NCBI RefSeq assembly: GCF_900497805.2 | Contig: NW_020954569.1 | Span: 20,432,774 to 20,496,773, forward strand | DNA length: 64,000 bases | Reading direction: 5' to 3' | DNA from: Vombatus ursinus | Lineage: Eukaryota; Chordata; Mammalia; Diprotodontia; Vombatidae | Part shown: positions 46,011-57,162 of the stretch, piece after piece | Layout: each line of letters opens with the position of its first letter | Numbering within the stretch: the first letter of the stretch is position 1 | Notes under the pieces: generated by a model | What the model saw: only the letters and a program-made list of their open reading frames with translations | The model's database searches: none | What the model was told of the DNA's origin: nothing | Made by a program: the position numbers and the translations under genes

Positions 46011-46095
46011 TGTATTGCAATAGTAATCAAATCACCAAAAATGTACTTTAAAGAACCCTACAAAATAGTAACAAAATCCATTTGAAGAGATTAGT

Positions 46096-46440
46096 TGCCT
46101 GCCCCATTAAACTATGGTATCCTTAAGAACAATAACATTTTGGAAGAGAATTCTTTGTATACTGAGTCCTTAGCAGATTCCCTAGTACATAGTATTTTGT
46201 TCTTTATGACCATGTTTGGGATTTTCTTGGCAAAGATAATGAAGTGGCTTGTCATTTCCTTTTTTCAGATCATTTTACAGATGAAGAAACTGAAGCAAAC
46301 ATGGTTAAGTGACTTACCCAGGGTCACAGAGTTAGTCAGTGTAAGGCCACATTTGAATTTAGGAAGCTGAGTCTTTCTGACTCCTAACCCTAGTACATTG
46401 TAGATGCTTAATAAATGTTTTTTGATTTGACTTGAACAGA
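46096..46440 (+). mobile_element. L2 3' end within L1, split by a SINE
   Basis: aactatggtatccttaagaa, gattccctagtacatagt, then after the SINE attgtagatgcttaataaat. The terminal signature resumes exactly. Confidence 0.6.
46190..46398 (-). mobile_element. SINE with RTE-type tail
   Basis: Antisense: tgggattttcttggcaaaga, gaagtggcttgtcatttcct, cattttacagatgaagaaac, gtgacttacccagggtcaca. In sense orientation the tail (caaaccacttc, ccaagaaaatccc) is the kind shared with RTE LINEs. The same family occurs sense at 62049. Confidence 0.75.
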
Positions 46441-46570
46441 AAATCTAAAAATCTCAAGGGAAATAATATGTTTAAGAATGAAAGTAGGGGAATAATGTTT
46501 CTAAATCTCAAAATATTTAATAACACAGAAATTATTAAAAAAAAAGTCTTAGGTTAAAAATGCTAAAGTA

Positions 46571-46713
46571 GGGGCAGCTAGTTGGTGCAGTAGATAGAGC
46601 ACTGGCCCTGGAGTCAGGAGGACCTGAGTTCAAATCTGGCCTCAGACACATAACACTTACCAGTTGTATGACCCTGGGCAACTCACTTAACCCATTGCCT
46701 AGCCAAAACAAAA
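46571..46713 (+). mobile_element. Marsupial tRNA-derived SINE, complete
   Basis: ggggcagctagttggtgcag, gagcactggccctggagtca, gtatgaccctgggcaactca, ccattgcctagccaaaaca with A-tail. The flanking 15-bp duplication aaaaatgctaaagta/aaaaatgttaaagta (46556-46570, 46714-46728) has one mismatch. Confidence 0.95.
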
Positions 46714-47352
46714 AAAAATGTTAAAGTAAATAAATAGATGCACTTAGTAATTGATTATTTAACAAAAATGAGGATATAAATACCTTGGGAAATAATTCCT
46801 TATTTGAAAACTGCTGTGAATATTTCATAGCAGTTTGTCAAAAATCAGCCAATAACCAAAAAAGAAAAAATTACCACATTTAACAAATTCAAAATATATG
46901 TAACCTGAATATGAAAGGAAATACCATATATGATTAGATGAGAATGAGATCATATACCTTTCAATATATGACTAGAAGAATCATTTACTAAACAAGGTAT
47001 AGATGAGATCAAAAATGATAAAATTGATCATTCAAATTACATAAATTTGGAAATCTTTTACACCAACAAAAATTAATTAAGGTAGAATAAGAAGAGAGGA
47101 TTCTGGCAAGATGGCAGAGTAGATCAGAAAATTCCAAGATATCCAGATTTCCTCCATAAATAAGACAAAATAGCACCTCAGGGAGAATGTAGAACAGTAC
47201 AAATAAACAAAAGTTGGGACAGAAGAGTGATCCTCTTGGGAAAACCTGAGGAGATCCAAGGTTTGGTCCCTGTGAAATGTAAGCACCTCCAAGCTAGTTC
47301 CACTGAAACAGCAAGGATTAAGCCTTAGAGCTGGCTGGGTTGGGAGGTAGAC

Positions 47353-47730
47353 TCAGGCCCAGGCATAGGAATTTTTACCTCTAAGACAGTGTGGGGAGTC
47401 AGGCATCTGAGCAAGAAAAGATTGAGGGAACCTCTGTTGATAAGGGACACCCAGCTGTGCAAGTGAGAAGGAACCAGCACACACCTGGGAAGTGCAGAAG
47501 CAGTGGGTTAGACACATCACTGGTTGTGGGCACTTACAGGAGAGCAGAGTTCTTGGTTTCAGTTCCAGGCCAGAGGGGAGAACTGAAGGAGGATCTGAGG
47601 CCAGAGGCATCATCCCCCATACTCCAGGACTAGAGGTTATTACAATAAATGAGCTTCTATAAATGAATGAATGAATGAATGAATGAATGAATGAATGAAT
47701 GAATGAGCAAAGGAGAAAGAACCCAGCCAT
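47353..47730 (-). other. Antisense open frame in the HAL1-B 5' UTR (125 codons)
   Basis: Shares SGLELKPRT, KCPQPV and CAGSFS, in order, with the antisense frame of the other HAL1-B (56392-56691). The first third is translation of the (ATGA)n array and should be discounted. A sense frame over the same DNA (47391-47633) is also shared with 56472-56711 (EFLVSVPGQ, DLRPE), so coding status is doubtful. Confidence 0.3.
47662..47706. repeat. (ATGA)n array at the HAL1-B ORF1 start
   Basis: About 11 units, ending atgagcaaaggag. In the sister copy the same point reads atgaacagtcaagg (56745), the probable ORF1 start codon, so the array looks like an expansion of the start-codon tetranucleotide. Confidence 0.9.
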
Positions 47731-48887
47731 AGAAATTGGAATAGAGAAGACTGGAGTTCATCTTCAGAGGAAGAAATTGAAGCAAAAAAAGCTTCACCTA
47801 CCCCAAAGAGTAACATCAAATGGTCCCCTGCCCAAAAAGAATTCATAGAAGTTAAAAAAAATACTTTAAAAATCAAATGAGAGAGAGTGAGGAGAAAATA
47901 ACCAAAAAAAAAAGAAGAATCCAATAAAAACAAGAAGATTATGAAAAGAAAGTCAGTCGACTAGAAAAGGAGATCCAGAATCTTATGGAAGAAAATGACT
48001 CCTAGAAAATTAGAATTGGGAAGGGAAAGCCAGAAAAGTTATGAGACCAAGAAATAACAAAACAAAATATGAAGAATGAAATAATAGAAGAGAAAGTGAA
48101 AAATCTTATAGGAAAAACAACTGATCTAGAGAACAGATCAAGAAGAGAAAGCATAAGAATAATTGGACAACCTGAAAGCTATGATTTTAAAAAAAGAAAC
48201 TTCATGAAATAATTAAAGAAATTGTCCTGAAGTGTTAAAACAAGAGGGGAAAGTAGAAATAAGAAAAAAAAAAATCCACTAATCACCACCTGAAGGAGAG
48301 CCTATGAGAAAAACCTACAGAAATATCATAGCTAAATTCTGAAATGCTCAGATCAAGGAGAAAATATTACAAACAAGAAAAAAAATCAAATATGACAGAG
48401 CCGCAATTAGAATCACACAAGACTTAGCAGCAACTACACTAAAAGGCTACAGGTCTTAGAACACTATATACTGGAGAGCAAAAAACTGGAGTTGCAGCCA
48501 AAAATATCATACCCAGCAAAGCCAAGTATAATCCTGAACAAACAAAAAATGGACATTCAATGAATAGCCAGAATTTCAGGATTTTGTTGCAAAAGACCTG
48601 AAATCAATAGAAAATTTGGCATACAAGATTCAAGAGAAATATAAGACAGCATCAAAGACTAATTACAAGGGACTCAATACGGGCAGATTGTTTACTTTTT
48701 TATATGAGGAAATGTAAATTGTATGTCTAAGATTGTTATTAATAATTATGTAGTTCAAAAGAAAGATTGAGGTTGACCTGAGTATAATGTGATGATAAAA
48801 AGTAAACTGTCTAGGAAAAGGTAAAAAGAGCAATTATAGTATACAAATAAGGTGCAAGAGGAAGAACTGACACAGAGGAATTAGATT

Positions 48888-49292
48888 GGGGAGGATGGCT
48901 GGTAGTTCTGGAACCCTACTGGATGGATTCATTATATGATTCATGAGCCAGAAGCACATATTCTGCTCTTTAGAAGATATCTTCCAAAAGAACAACAAAA
49001 ATGAAGTTTATTTGGGTTCTTCACTTAATTTTTTTCAAACTATGTATATGTGTATATATATGGCAGTATTCAGTGAATACTTGAAAAAATGTACAAATCA
49101 TTCATCCATACCTGTGCATGAGCTGTATTCTTCACAGTAACAGGGCTCAGTTAAATTCCACTGCAAGTAGGCTGCTTTACGATGGTTAAGATGCAATTTT
49201 TCTCTAGTCAGTTTTCTCTTTAAGTGCCTATTTGAATTCTCCTTGAATTACATTTGTTTAATAAAGTCCATATGTTACATGAAAAAAAATTG
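48888..49292 (+). pseudogene. CKS2: Processed pseudogene of CKS2, 5'-truncated
   Basis: The CKS family are small CDK-binding proteins that help target Cdk substrates. CKS2 is 79 residues. The frame ending in TGA at about 49003 reads [19 protein letters not shown] then [11 protein letters not shown]2 ends HILLFRRPLPKDQQK, and the CKS1B terminus differs (KKPKK), so the parent is CKS2. The match decays upstream of 48921, so only the last third of the coding part is left. The 3' UTR follows, with aataaa at 49260-49265 and an A-tail at 49282-49289, 17 bases on. The flanks attgggg and attggga suggest a short target duplication. It lies inside the HAL1-B 3' UTR and has no introns or promoter. Confidence 0.88.
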
Positions 49293-49843
49293 GGAATGGA
49301 TTAATCAGGAAACAACATGTATATCTAGAAGGCCATAAAAAGTCTTCTAAATCCAGAAAGAAATAAAAGGCTAAGGGATGGGGAAGTGGGGAGAGGATAA
49401 GGGAGAGATCTTTGGAAGAGGGGTAGGTTAAGTGATATGAGGACAAGGTAGCATGTAGAAGTAAAGCAGAGGATTCAGAAGGGATAGGAAATAAGAGATA
49501 CACACAAACAAAATAAAGATCAGGATCAGCAGGTGTCATAATCAAGATATCAGACAAAATTAGCTAAAATAGATTTAATCAAAAGAGAAAAATAGGGAAA
49601 CTACACAATATGTCAACCATATTAATCAATATTGTCTTAGACTATTTAAAATAACTAGACAGTATAAGATTGGAATATTGCTCTGGTATGAGAAATGATG
49701 AGTTTGTGGATTTAGAAGAAATATGGAAAGACTTGGGCTTATGAAGGAAGCTATCTTTTTCAGAGAAACAGGATAAACAAGTATAGTACAGTTTTAAATT
49801 GCTGCGCATGAATGTATAAGGGATTACAGACATCTATGTATAT

Positions 49844-49953
49844 ATGAGCATGCATGTATGTTTACATGTATGTATATATGTATATGTATATATTATGTGT
49901 GTTTATATATATATACATACACAGATCTATATATCTCTATCTTTACCTGTATT

Positions 49954-50003
<50 letters not shown>

Positions 50004-50005
50004 CA
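49844..50005. repeat. TATG/TATA run followed by (ATCT)n
   Basis: Compound repeat, the clean ATCT part spanning 49957-50003 (about 11 units), within the HAL1-B 3' UTR. Frames rich in SIYL come from it. Confidence 0.9.
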
Positions 50006-50340
50006 TGCTTAATTGTAGCCCTCTTCTCAGGGGAGAAGAAGAAAGGGGGGGAAGAACAACGTAAAAAGTGCACAGCAGAGAACAAAAGAAAACCTATGAG
50101 GAAGCAAAGAAAAGATGGAAAGCTCTGAACACCATGTGTAGTATTTATTATACAAGCTTTCTTCAAATGGAAATTTATTGCTTTGTATTTTGAATCCTCT
50201 CTTATGTACTGCAGTGCACAATGGTAGTCTTTTTTTCTTTTCTTATTTTGTATTTAAGTTTAAAATATTTTTTTCTTATTTTGTATTTGTTTTAGTTTTA
50301 AGTTTAAAATAAATTAATTTTAAAAAGAATAAAAAAAAGA

Positions 50341-50747
50341 AAGAATCAACTAGGAAAAAATCATTTTACCAAATATATTTAGTAAGAGTTTAGTTTCCAA
50401 GTTGTGCAGGGAGCTCACACAAATATCTAAACCCACGGACCTTTTCTCAAATGATAAGCGTTAGGAACATAGACCTATATCTGGAATGAACCACAGTGGT
50501 TATAAGCAAATAGTTCTCAAAATAAGGATCACAAATTATTAACAACCATATATAATAATACTCTAAATTACTAACAATAAGAGATTGAATATCAAAAAAT
50601 TTTGAAGTTTCACTGCACACCACCCCCATCCCCCAAAATGGCAAAAATAATAATAGAGAACAACAGCAAATATTGAGGGGAGGAGCAGTAGAAAAACATA
50701 TTAATTTACTATTGGAGTAGCTTTATCTTGCTGAAAAATAAATGAAG
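50341..50747 (+). mobile_element. Old L1 ORF2, second section
   Basis: Degraded L1 ORF2 after the HAL1-B: aatatatttagtaagagttt and, nearer the end, cactgcacaccacccccatc and aaaatggcaaaaataataat. The latter correspond to the L1 passage cctcacacctatcagattgg-caaaaatgac. Confidence 0.5.
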
Positions 50748-52395
50748 TTAACACACATTAATTAAGTGCCTACTATATGGTAGGCAACCTGCTAAGCAAT
50801 TGAAAAAACAAAGAAATGTAAAATTGCCCTTGTCCTTGAAGTGCCCACAGTTTAATGTTGGAGAAAACATGCAAACAGCAATGTACAAACAAGATATAGG
50901 CCTGATAAATTGAAGATAATCTCTGGAGAAAGCATGAAACTTGAGAGTTAGGAGAAAGGACTTCTTGTAGAGTCTGGGATTTTTAATCTGAGCTTTGAGG
51001 GAAATAGGAAATCTAGATGGCAGAGATGAGATGAGAGATGATTCAAGACATGGGGGGGTGGGAAGGCAGACAGTGATAATATGTAGAGTCATGAAATGGA
51101 GTACCTCTTGTGAAGAAAGACAAGGAGGCCAGTGTCCCATACGTGGAGGGGAAGAAGATATGTCTTGCAAGGAACAACAGGAGAGATTATGAAAGACTGT
51201 AAAAACCAAACAGAATATTTTATATTTGCTCCTGGAGGTCACTGAAAGCCCCAGGATTATATTGAATGGGATGGGAGTAAGGAGAGACAGATTGTCATGG
51301 TCAAGCCTGAGCTTTTGGAAGAAAACTTTGATAGCTAAGTGGAAGGTAGAATGGAAACAGGAGAGACTGGAAGCAGGGAAACCAATGAAACTAATGGAAT
51401 AGTCCAGGTATTAGGTGATGAGGACCTGTACCAGGGGAGTGACAAGGTCAGAGGAGAGAAAAGGGCTGAGAGATAGTATAAAGTTAGACTGTACAGGATT
51501 TTTCAACTGTCCTAGGTTACTTAGAGAATGGTGGAAACCTCCACAGTAATAAAGAAGGAAGTTAGGAAGACAGGAGAGTTTAGGGGAAAAGATATTGAGT
51601 TCAGTTTTAGACATGTTAAATTTGAGGTGTTTACCCTATGTACATTTCAAAATGTAATATTCAGATTGAATGCAGGAGAGATGTTGAGTCTGTATTAATA
51701 AAACTGACAGTCATTTGTATAGAGGCATCAATTGAATCCCCGATCATTGATGAGATCAAAAGCAAAATACTACAGAGGAAGAAGAGAGAAAGGCCAAGGA
51801 CAAAGTCTTGGTAGAATATGCATATTTTATAGGTACAACCTTTAAGATGATCTAGCAAAAGAGATGGAGAAAGAGTGGTCAGAGAAGCAGGAGGAGAACC
51901 AATAGAGGAAAGTATCACAAAGATTTAGAAAGAAGAGAGTGTGAAGAAAAAAAAGAGTGATTGACAATGTCTAAGTTTTCAAAGAGGTCAAGAAGGATGA
52001 TCTTTGAGAAAAGGCCATTAGTTTTGGTGATTATGAGATTATTGATAGCTTTGAAGAGAACAGTTGTAGTTAAATGACACTATATATACAAGAAAAGAGG
52101 GAGAGGATAGGAAGTGGAAAAATAAATTATAGGAAGTCTTCTCATGGAGTTTACCCACGGAAGGGAGAAGGCAGATACAGGATGATAGCCAATGGGGATA
52201 AAGTGTTTTTGTTTTTTATTTTTTTTTTGGTGGTGTTTGTTTTTGATGAGGGAAATATGTATATGTTTATAGGATATAGGAAGCACCATATAGACAGGGA
52301 GTGATTGAAGATGACTGAGACAATGGGTATGACAGAGGGGGCAATACACTGAAGAAAACAGGAGAAAATTATGTCAAGAAAGGGAATAAAATATA
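50748..52395 (-). mobile_element. L2 LINE 3' portion, 1.65 kb
   Basis: The best-preserved L2 in the window. Antisense landmarks: taattaagtgcctactatat, ttgaagtgcccacagtttaa, acaaggaggccagtgtccca, aatagtccaggtattaggtg, tgagttcagttttagacatg, ttgacaatgtctaagttttc (reverse of the FDTVD-H RT motif area) and gagtttacccacggaaggga. The 164-codon minus frame at 50748-51242 is mostly the L2 3' UTR and C-terminus. L1 sequence flanks both ends. Confidence 0.85.
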
Positions 52396-52887
52396 CCCTT
52401 AGAAAAAGAGATTCCATTGCTATCCATATACCCCAAGGAAGTAAAATCTGGAAAAAATCTTATACACAACAAGCTATTCATAGTAGCTTCCACCTTTTTT
52501 GGTATGATAAAGAAAGTATATGTCCTTTGTTGAATAAATAAATTTTAGTCAAGAAAGCACAAGAAATGATGAAGGTAAAAAATTAAGTGCTGTATGGGAA
52601 AATTTATGTGAATGGATGCAGAGTAAAGTGAGCATAACTGGAAAACAATATACATGACTACAATATTGCATGCAGAAAAATATTAAAATGAATCCTGTAT
52701 AATGATAAAAGAAAGTGTAGCCCTGGATAAGAGCTGACAAAAAAAAATCTTCCTCCCTGATTTTCATAGGTGGGGGAATATGGAAATAAAATATTGTATA
52801 TATTTGCAGATTCAGTTGGAGTGCTGGTTGGTTTTCCTGAAATGCTATTCTCCCTGTCTCTTTGTCTGTCTTTGTCAATGACTCTGT

Positions 52888-52970
<83 letters not shown>

Positions 52971-53095
52971 CATCTTCATTCATTGTGAAAAGGGATTGCC
53001 CATTGAGTAGTGAAGGGAGGAGCTGTGTATTTGGAAATAAAAGTGATGTTAAAACAAAAGTTATTAATAATTATTAAAATAAATTTTAAAAAAAT
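52396..53095 (+). mobile_element. Old L1, 3' end
   Basis: L1 ORF2 tail and 3' UTR: gattccattgctatccatat, gtgaatggatgcagagtaaa, gtgagcataactggaaaaca, gagtgctggttggttttcct, gtgatgttaaaacaaaagtt. This is a different L1 3' UTR subtype from 19516 and 57163. A (TC)n-(CA)n tract lies inside it. Confidence 0.75.
52891..52968. repeat. (TC)n-(CA)n dinucleotide array
   Basis: A TC run of about 21 units, then a CA run of about 14 units. The EREREREREREREM frame and VCVCVC frame are its translation. Confidence 0.95.
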
Positions 53096-55660
53096 GAAAC
53101 CAGAGAGAAATATCCCATATAGGTTAAGGGATAATGAGAAGGTAAAGGTGAAAAGAAAGACCCAGAAATTAAGTATGTTGCAGCAAGAGGTAGATAATTT
53201 ATATTCTGCATCTACATATTTTCTTTGGATTGTGAAAATTGCCATTCAGTTTCACTCAGAGAAGGATCTCCTGAACAAAAATACATTTTCATGCTTTACA
53301 GTTTTCCAATTCTGTAATTAATTCCAGAATATTTTCACATTAAAATGCCCATATGGCAGATTCTTTATTTAAATGAAATTTGCTAAGTGTGCATGCTCCA
53401 TAGTGGGTGTAGAATTTTTGAGGTTGCAAAAAAAAAATTCGTGTCTCATGTTGAAACGAGCCCTTTTCATGATATCCAAAATAAATTTGAAACATACTTT
53501 TATATTGCCAAAGATAGAATCTTTTAAGAAGATACTTTTAAAAAATAGTTTAATTCTAACTCCCCTAATGTGGATTATAGGCCACAATTCTTTTTTTCAA
53601 CCCTGGCATAAATACTTTTTGATTTAAGTAATTTGACTTGACATATATAACGTCTTACTTACCTGTAAAAACCTGTAGCCATGGCATTACATAAATTGCC
53701 CCTGTCCACCTTAAAAGAACCTGGCTTAGAGAGGGCATTCTGGCTCTTCTTACACTGAGTTATTCCTATCCTAAAGACATTCTCATATATGTATACACAC
53801 ATGCAATACACATACCATATACACATACATATACACACATATGTGTACTTGTATGTGTATGCATGTATGCATCTTTTTAACAACCATTAGGTCTGACTCA
53901 TATCTAGGGTCTCCCTTAAAGGGACAGATAGACCTGCTTTTGGAGTGGTACTCAATGAGCAAAGTAGATCAGGTATGCAATTTTGTAGCTATTTCTTCAA
54001 TTACAAAAGAAAGAACATAAAATACTCAAAAAAAGCAGGCATTGACAAATACATAATACATGATACATTAACCCATATTTGCTATTATATTCTCTCAGGA
54101 GATTGACACTTTAAACATTAAATTATGAAAGACTGTGGAACTGCTGAGCAGGCATTTCACCTTGGCCTTTTCTCTTCATTGTTTGAGCAACACATTTATC
54201 CATATTTTCTGTCACGATAGACTGTGGCTTTGGCTCATCCTTCTGACAGTTGTCATAGTTTCCTTTAAGAAGTTAATTCAGAGATAACTTTCTACTTGGC
54301 AACCATAACCCAGACCTAGAAGTTCCTGATTTCTAAACTCATAAGGTGTCCACCAGGGATAGAAAGTACCCACAGTACTTCACAGGAAGTTCAAAGAATC
54401 AATAGCTGCAGGAGTCCTATACCTTAAGTTCAGAATAAAGGAAGAAGAGAACAAAAGTAGAATGTGTCTTTTCCTTTAAAATTCACTGATTCTTCCTACT
54501 CAGAAGCCAATCCTCCTAAATTTAGCCTTTCATCACAGAATCAAACAAAGCCTCTAATTATACATATGCTTAATCAATAGATCAACTTGTGTCTCACCAG
54601 AAGTTGAGTACAGGTTTAGCTCTCCATAGGAAGTATCCCAGGCAGAACATGCCACTGAAAGTAGTCAAGGTGCAGTCCTATACCTATGAATTGTCCTTGG
54701 AACATACACTGTTATTCATCTAAGAGTCATCCAGCCAAGAAGGGGAATTTGGTAGGCTACTGAGGCCACAACTATTTATATTAACTTATGTAGAGCCCTA
54801 CACATGTTGACATGTAGTGAGTTCATAGTATTCAACATCTGTAACATTATCTATGGAACTTGATGCCCACTCCTCCCTCCATTAAGACCTGATAAATATC
54901 CTGCTTTGGTCCCTGATACCACAACAGAGTCTGGGGGAGGAGGATTTGGGAAGTTAGAGTATGATAACGGAACAGAAAGAAATGTCACTTGTTGCCACAG
55001 TGGGTATTAGTATGGTGACCATAAACAAAGCATGGATTCCTTTAACTGACTTCTTACTTATGTCTGAAAAACAAATTATGGATAGATAGATAGATAGATA
55101 GATGATAGGTAGATAGATAGATATAGATATTTCTCAGAAAGCACTAGAGAGTCCTTAGAATTCAGTGTTTAGCTTTATTACTCTTATATTTAATCATAAT
55201 GATCCACAATTAACCCAAATAAGATATTGAAAAAAATATATGACTTGTCAGCGGGGTTGGCCTTTTAAAAAAATGACACAATTCATAGCTACTACCCTGG
55301 TGTTATTTTAAGTAAAATAAAAAGGACTAACAGTTTAAAAAAATCACAACATACCTTACCCACAGCTCACAAATGCACTGAAGAACTTTTTTTTACAACT
55401 ACCCCATAAAGTAAAATTTTATACGCATGTATATGTATACATTCACACATATGCATCTATTTACTCATACATATATACATAATGCATACATATGTGTGTA
55501 TATACATATACCTCCCAAAATAATGCTCAGAATTTATTTGATGTGTTCATGATAACACTGCTAGTAAGTGTCAGAATTAATATTTGAACTCAGATCCCCT
55601 GACTTAAGAGTCTTGTATTTATTCATCGTTGATATGAACAAGTTTATCAGATCATTATCT
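53096..55660. other. Largest repeat-poor block, with three microsatellites
   Basis: About 2.5 kb where I recognise only simple repeats: CATA-type at 53780-53870, (GATA)n at 55079-55126 and TATA/CATA at 55430-55512. A weak MIR-like remnant lies at about 55540-55620 (aactcagatcccctgactta). The part 53880-55060 is GC-richer than average for the window. It is candidate host sequence, but I cannot assign a function. Confidence 0.4.
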
Positions 55661-55673
55661 AAGAAGGAATGGA

Positions 55674-55827
55674 GGGGTAGCTAGGTGGCACAGTGGATAG
55701 AGCACCGGCCCTGGAGTCAGGAGGATTTGAGTTCAAATCCAGTCAGACACCTTACTAGGTGTGTGACCCTGGGCAAGTCACTCAACCCCATTGCCTAGCA
55801 AAAAAAAAAAAGAAGAAGAAGAAGAAA
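55674..55827 (+). mobile_element. Marsupial tRNA-derived SINE, complete
   Basis: ggggtagctaggtggcacag, gagcaccggccctggagtca, tttgagttcaaatccagtca (with a small deletion), tgtgaccctgggcaagtcac, and an A/GAA-rich tail. A perfect 13-bp duplication aagaaggaatgga flanks it (55661-55673, 55828-55840), so it is one of the youngest insertions here. Confidence 0.97.
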
Positions 55828-56391
55828 AAGAAGGAATGGACACTTGAGAGATGAATATAAAGGAGAAAAATAGAAAAGGGGGGCTAGAACACATACTTCA
55901 TAATTTTCTAGTTGACCTGTTTATCACATTTGCAAATGACCCAAAATTTGGAAGGATAGTTAATTCACTGTATGACATTCAGGATTGCAATGAAAACTGA
56001 GACTTGACATGCTAGAACAATAAGTGAAATCTAATTGATTGAAATGTAAAAGAAGAAAGTAATAGGTCATATAGAAGTTGAAAAAAAACACTGAAAAAAT
56101 CAAGAATTGGGGAATTATAACTGGACTGCAGGTTGCATGAAAAATGTTGTTTTTGGGAGAGGAATCTGGAAAGATGGTAGAGTATGTCAGAAAATTCCAA
56201 GCTCTCAGATTACTTCACAAACAAGAAAAGATAGCACGTCCAGGCAAATACAGAGCAGTAAAAATAACCCAGAATAGGGGCAGAACAGTAGTAGTCCTGG
56301 GACAACCTATGCAGGTCCAAAGAAAATTCCCAGGACCAATGTTTGGTCCCTGTAAAGTATAAACTGAAACAGCAAGCAGTGAGCCCTGGAA

Positions 56392-56691
56392 CTAGCTGGC
56401 TTGGGAGGTAGCCTTGGCCCCAGGTATCGGAATTTTCACCTCCAGGACAGTGTGGGGAATCAGGCATCTGAGTGGGAGGTTTGAGGGAACTTCTCTTGAT
56501 AAGGGACACCAGGTCCAGCTGTGCTGCCCAGATAAGGCTCTGGGGGAGAAGGAACCAGCACATGTCTGGTGAATGCAGTAGCAGTGGGGTAGGAATGCCA
56601 CTGGCTGTGGACACTTATAGGAGGGAGGAGTTCTTGGTTTCAGTTCCAGGCCAGAAGCAAGAGTTGATGTGGGATCTGAGGCCAGAGTCAC
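56392..56691 (-). other. Antisense open frame in the HAL1-B 5' UTR (99 codons)
   Basis: Counterpart of 47353-47730, sharing LASDP, SGLELKPRT, KCPQPV and CAGSFS. Open in both copies, though the shared sense frame at 56472-56711 means low stop density alone could explain it. Confidence 0.3.
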
Positions 56692-57162
56692 TATTTCCCA
56701 TCCAGGACTAAAGGTGATTATGATAATAACTTCCTACAAATAAAAATGAACAGTCAAGGGAGAGAGAACCCAATCATAGAAAGTTACTATGGAAATAGAG
56801 AAGACTTGTGTTTGTCTTCAGAGGATACTGAAACAAAAAAGCCTCTCCTACCCCAAAGAGTAATATCAAATGGTCACTTGCCCAAAAATAATTTATAGGA
56901 GAATTTTTAAAAGACTTTAAAAATAAAATGAGAGAGATTCAGGAAAAATTTTTTAAAAATTAGAACAATAAAAAGAAGATGACGAAAACAAAGTCAACCA
57001 ACTAGAAAAGGAGATCCAGAATCTTAAGGAAGAAAATAGCTCCTTGAAAATCAACAATGGGCAAAGGGAAGTCAGTGAAGTTTTAAGAGACAAGACATAA
57101 TAAAACAAAATAAATGAAAAAAAATAGAGAAAGTGAACCGTCTCATAAGAAAAACAAATGAT

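Larger units (their letters stand above)
45485..47091 (+). mobile_element. Old L1 ORF2, first section (several pieces)
   Basis: L1 ORF2 is readable at 45485-45880 (gaaatgctagtgatagcagt, agatgatatgatgatttact = DDMMIYLENP-like, the YxDD-adjacent RT region). It continues at 46011-46095 (ttgcaatagtaatcaaatca), 46441-46570 and 46729-47091 (aaacaaggtatagatgagat, ttcaaattacataaatttgg). L2 and SINE insertions separate the pieces. It continues after the HAL1-B at 50341 and again at 52396. Confidence 0.65.
47092..50340 (+). mobile_element. HAL1 (half-L1) family B, near full length
   Basis: Starts aagagaggattctggcaaga with a 5' UTR to about 47660. ORF1-like sequence runs from about 47700 to 48560: SIRIIGQPESYD encoded near 48150, and the C-terminal stretch with atacccagcaaagccaagta near 48510. 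The long 3' UTR ends aataaattaattttaaaaag with an A-rich tail. There is no ORF2. It is colinear with 56156-60485 but distinct from family A. It interrupts L1 ORF2, is itself interrupted by a CKS2 processed pseudogene, and carries (ATGA)n and (ATCT)n expansions. ORF1 has several breaks. Confidence 0.8.

Noticed and set aside
46571-46640. tRNA gene from the tRNA-like SINE heads
   Set aside because: The heads have decayed A and B boxes, do not close a cloverleaf by eye and are followed by SINE bodies with target duplications.
50748-51242. 164-codon minus-strand frame, the longest in the window
   Set aside because: It lies in the 3' UTR and C-terminal part of a minus-strand L2. The sequence is repeat-derived and starts without relation to the L2 reading frame.
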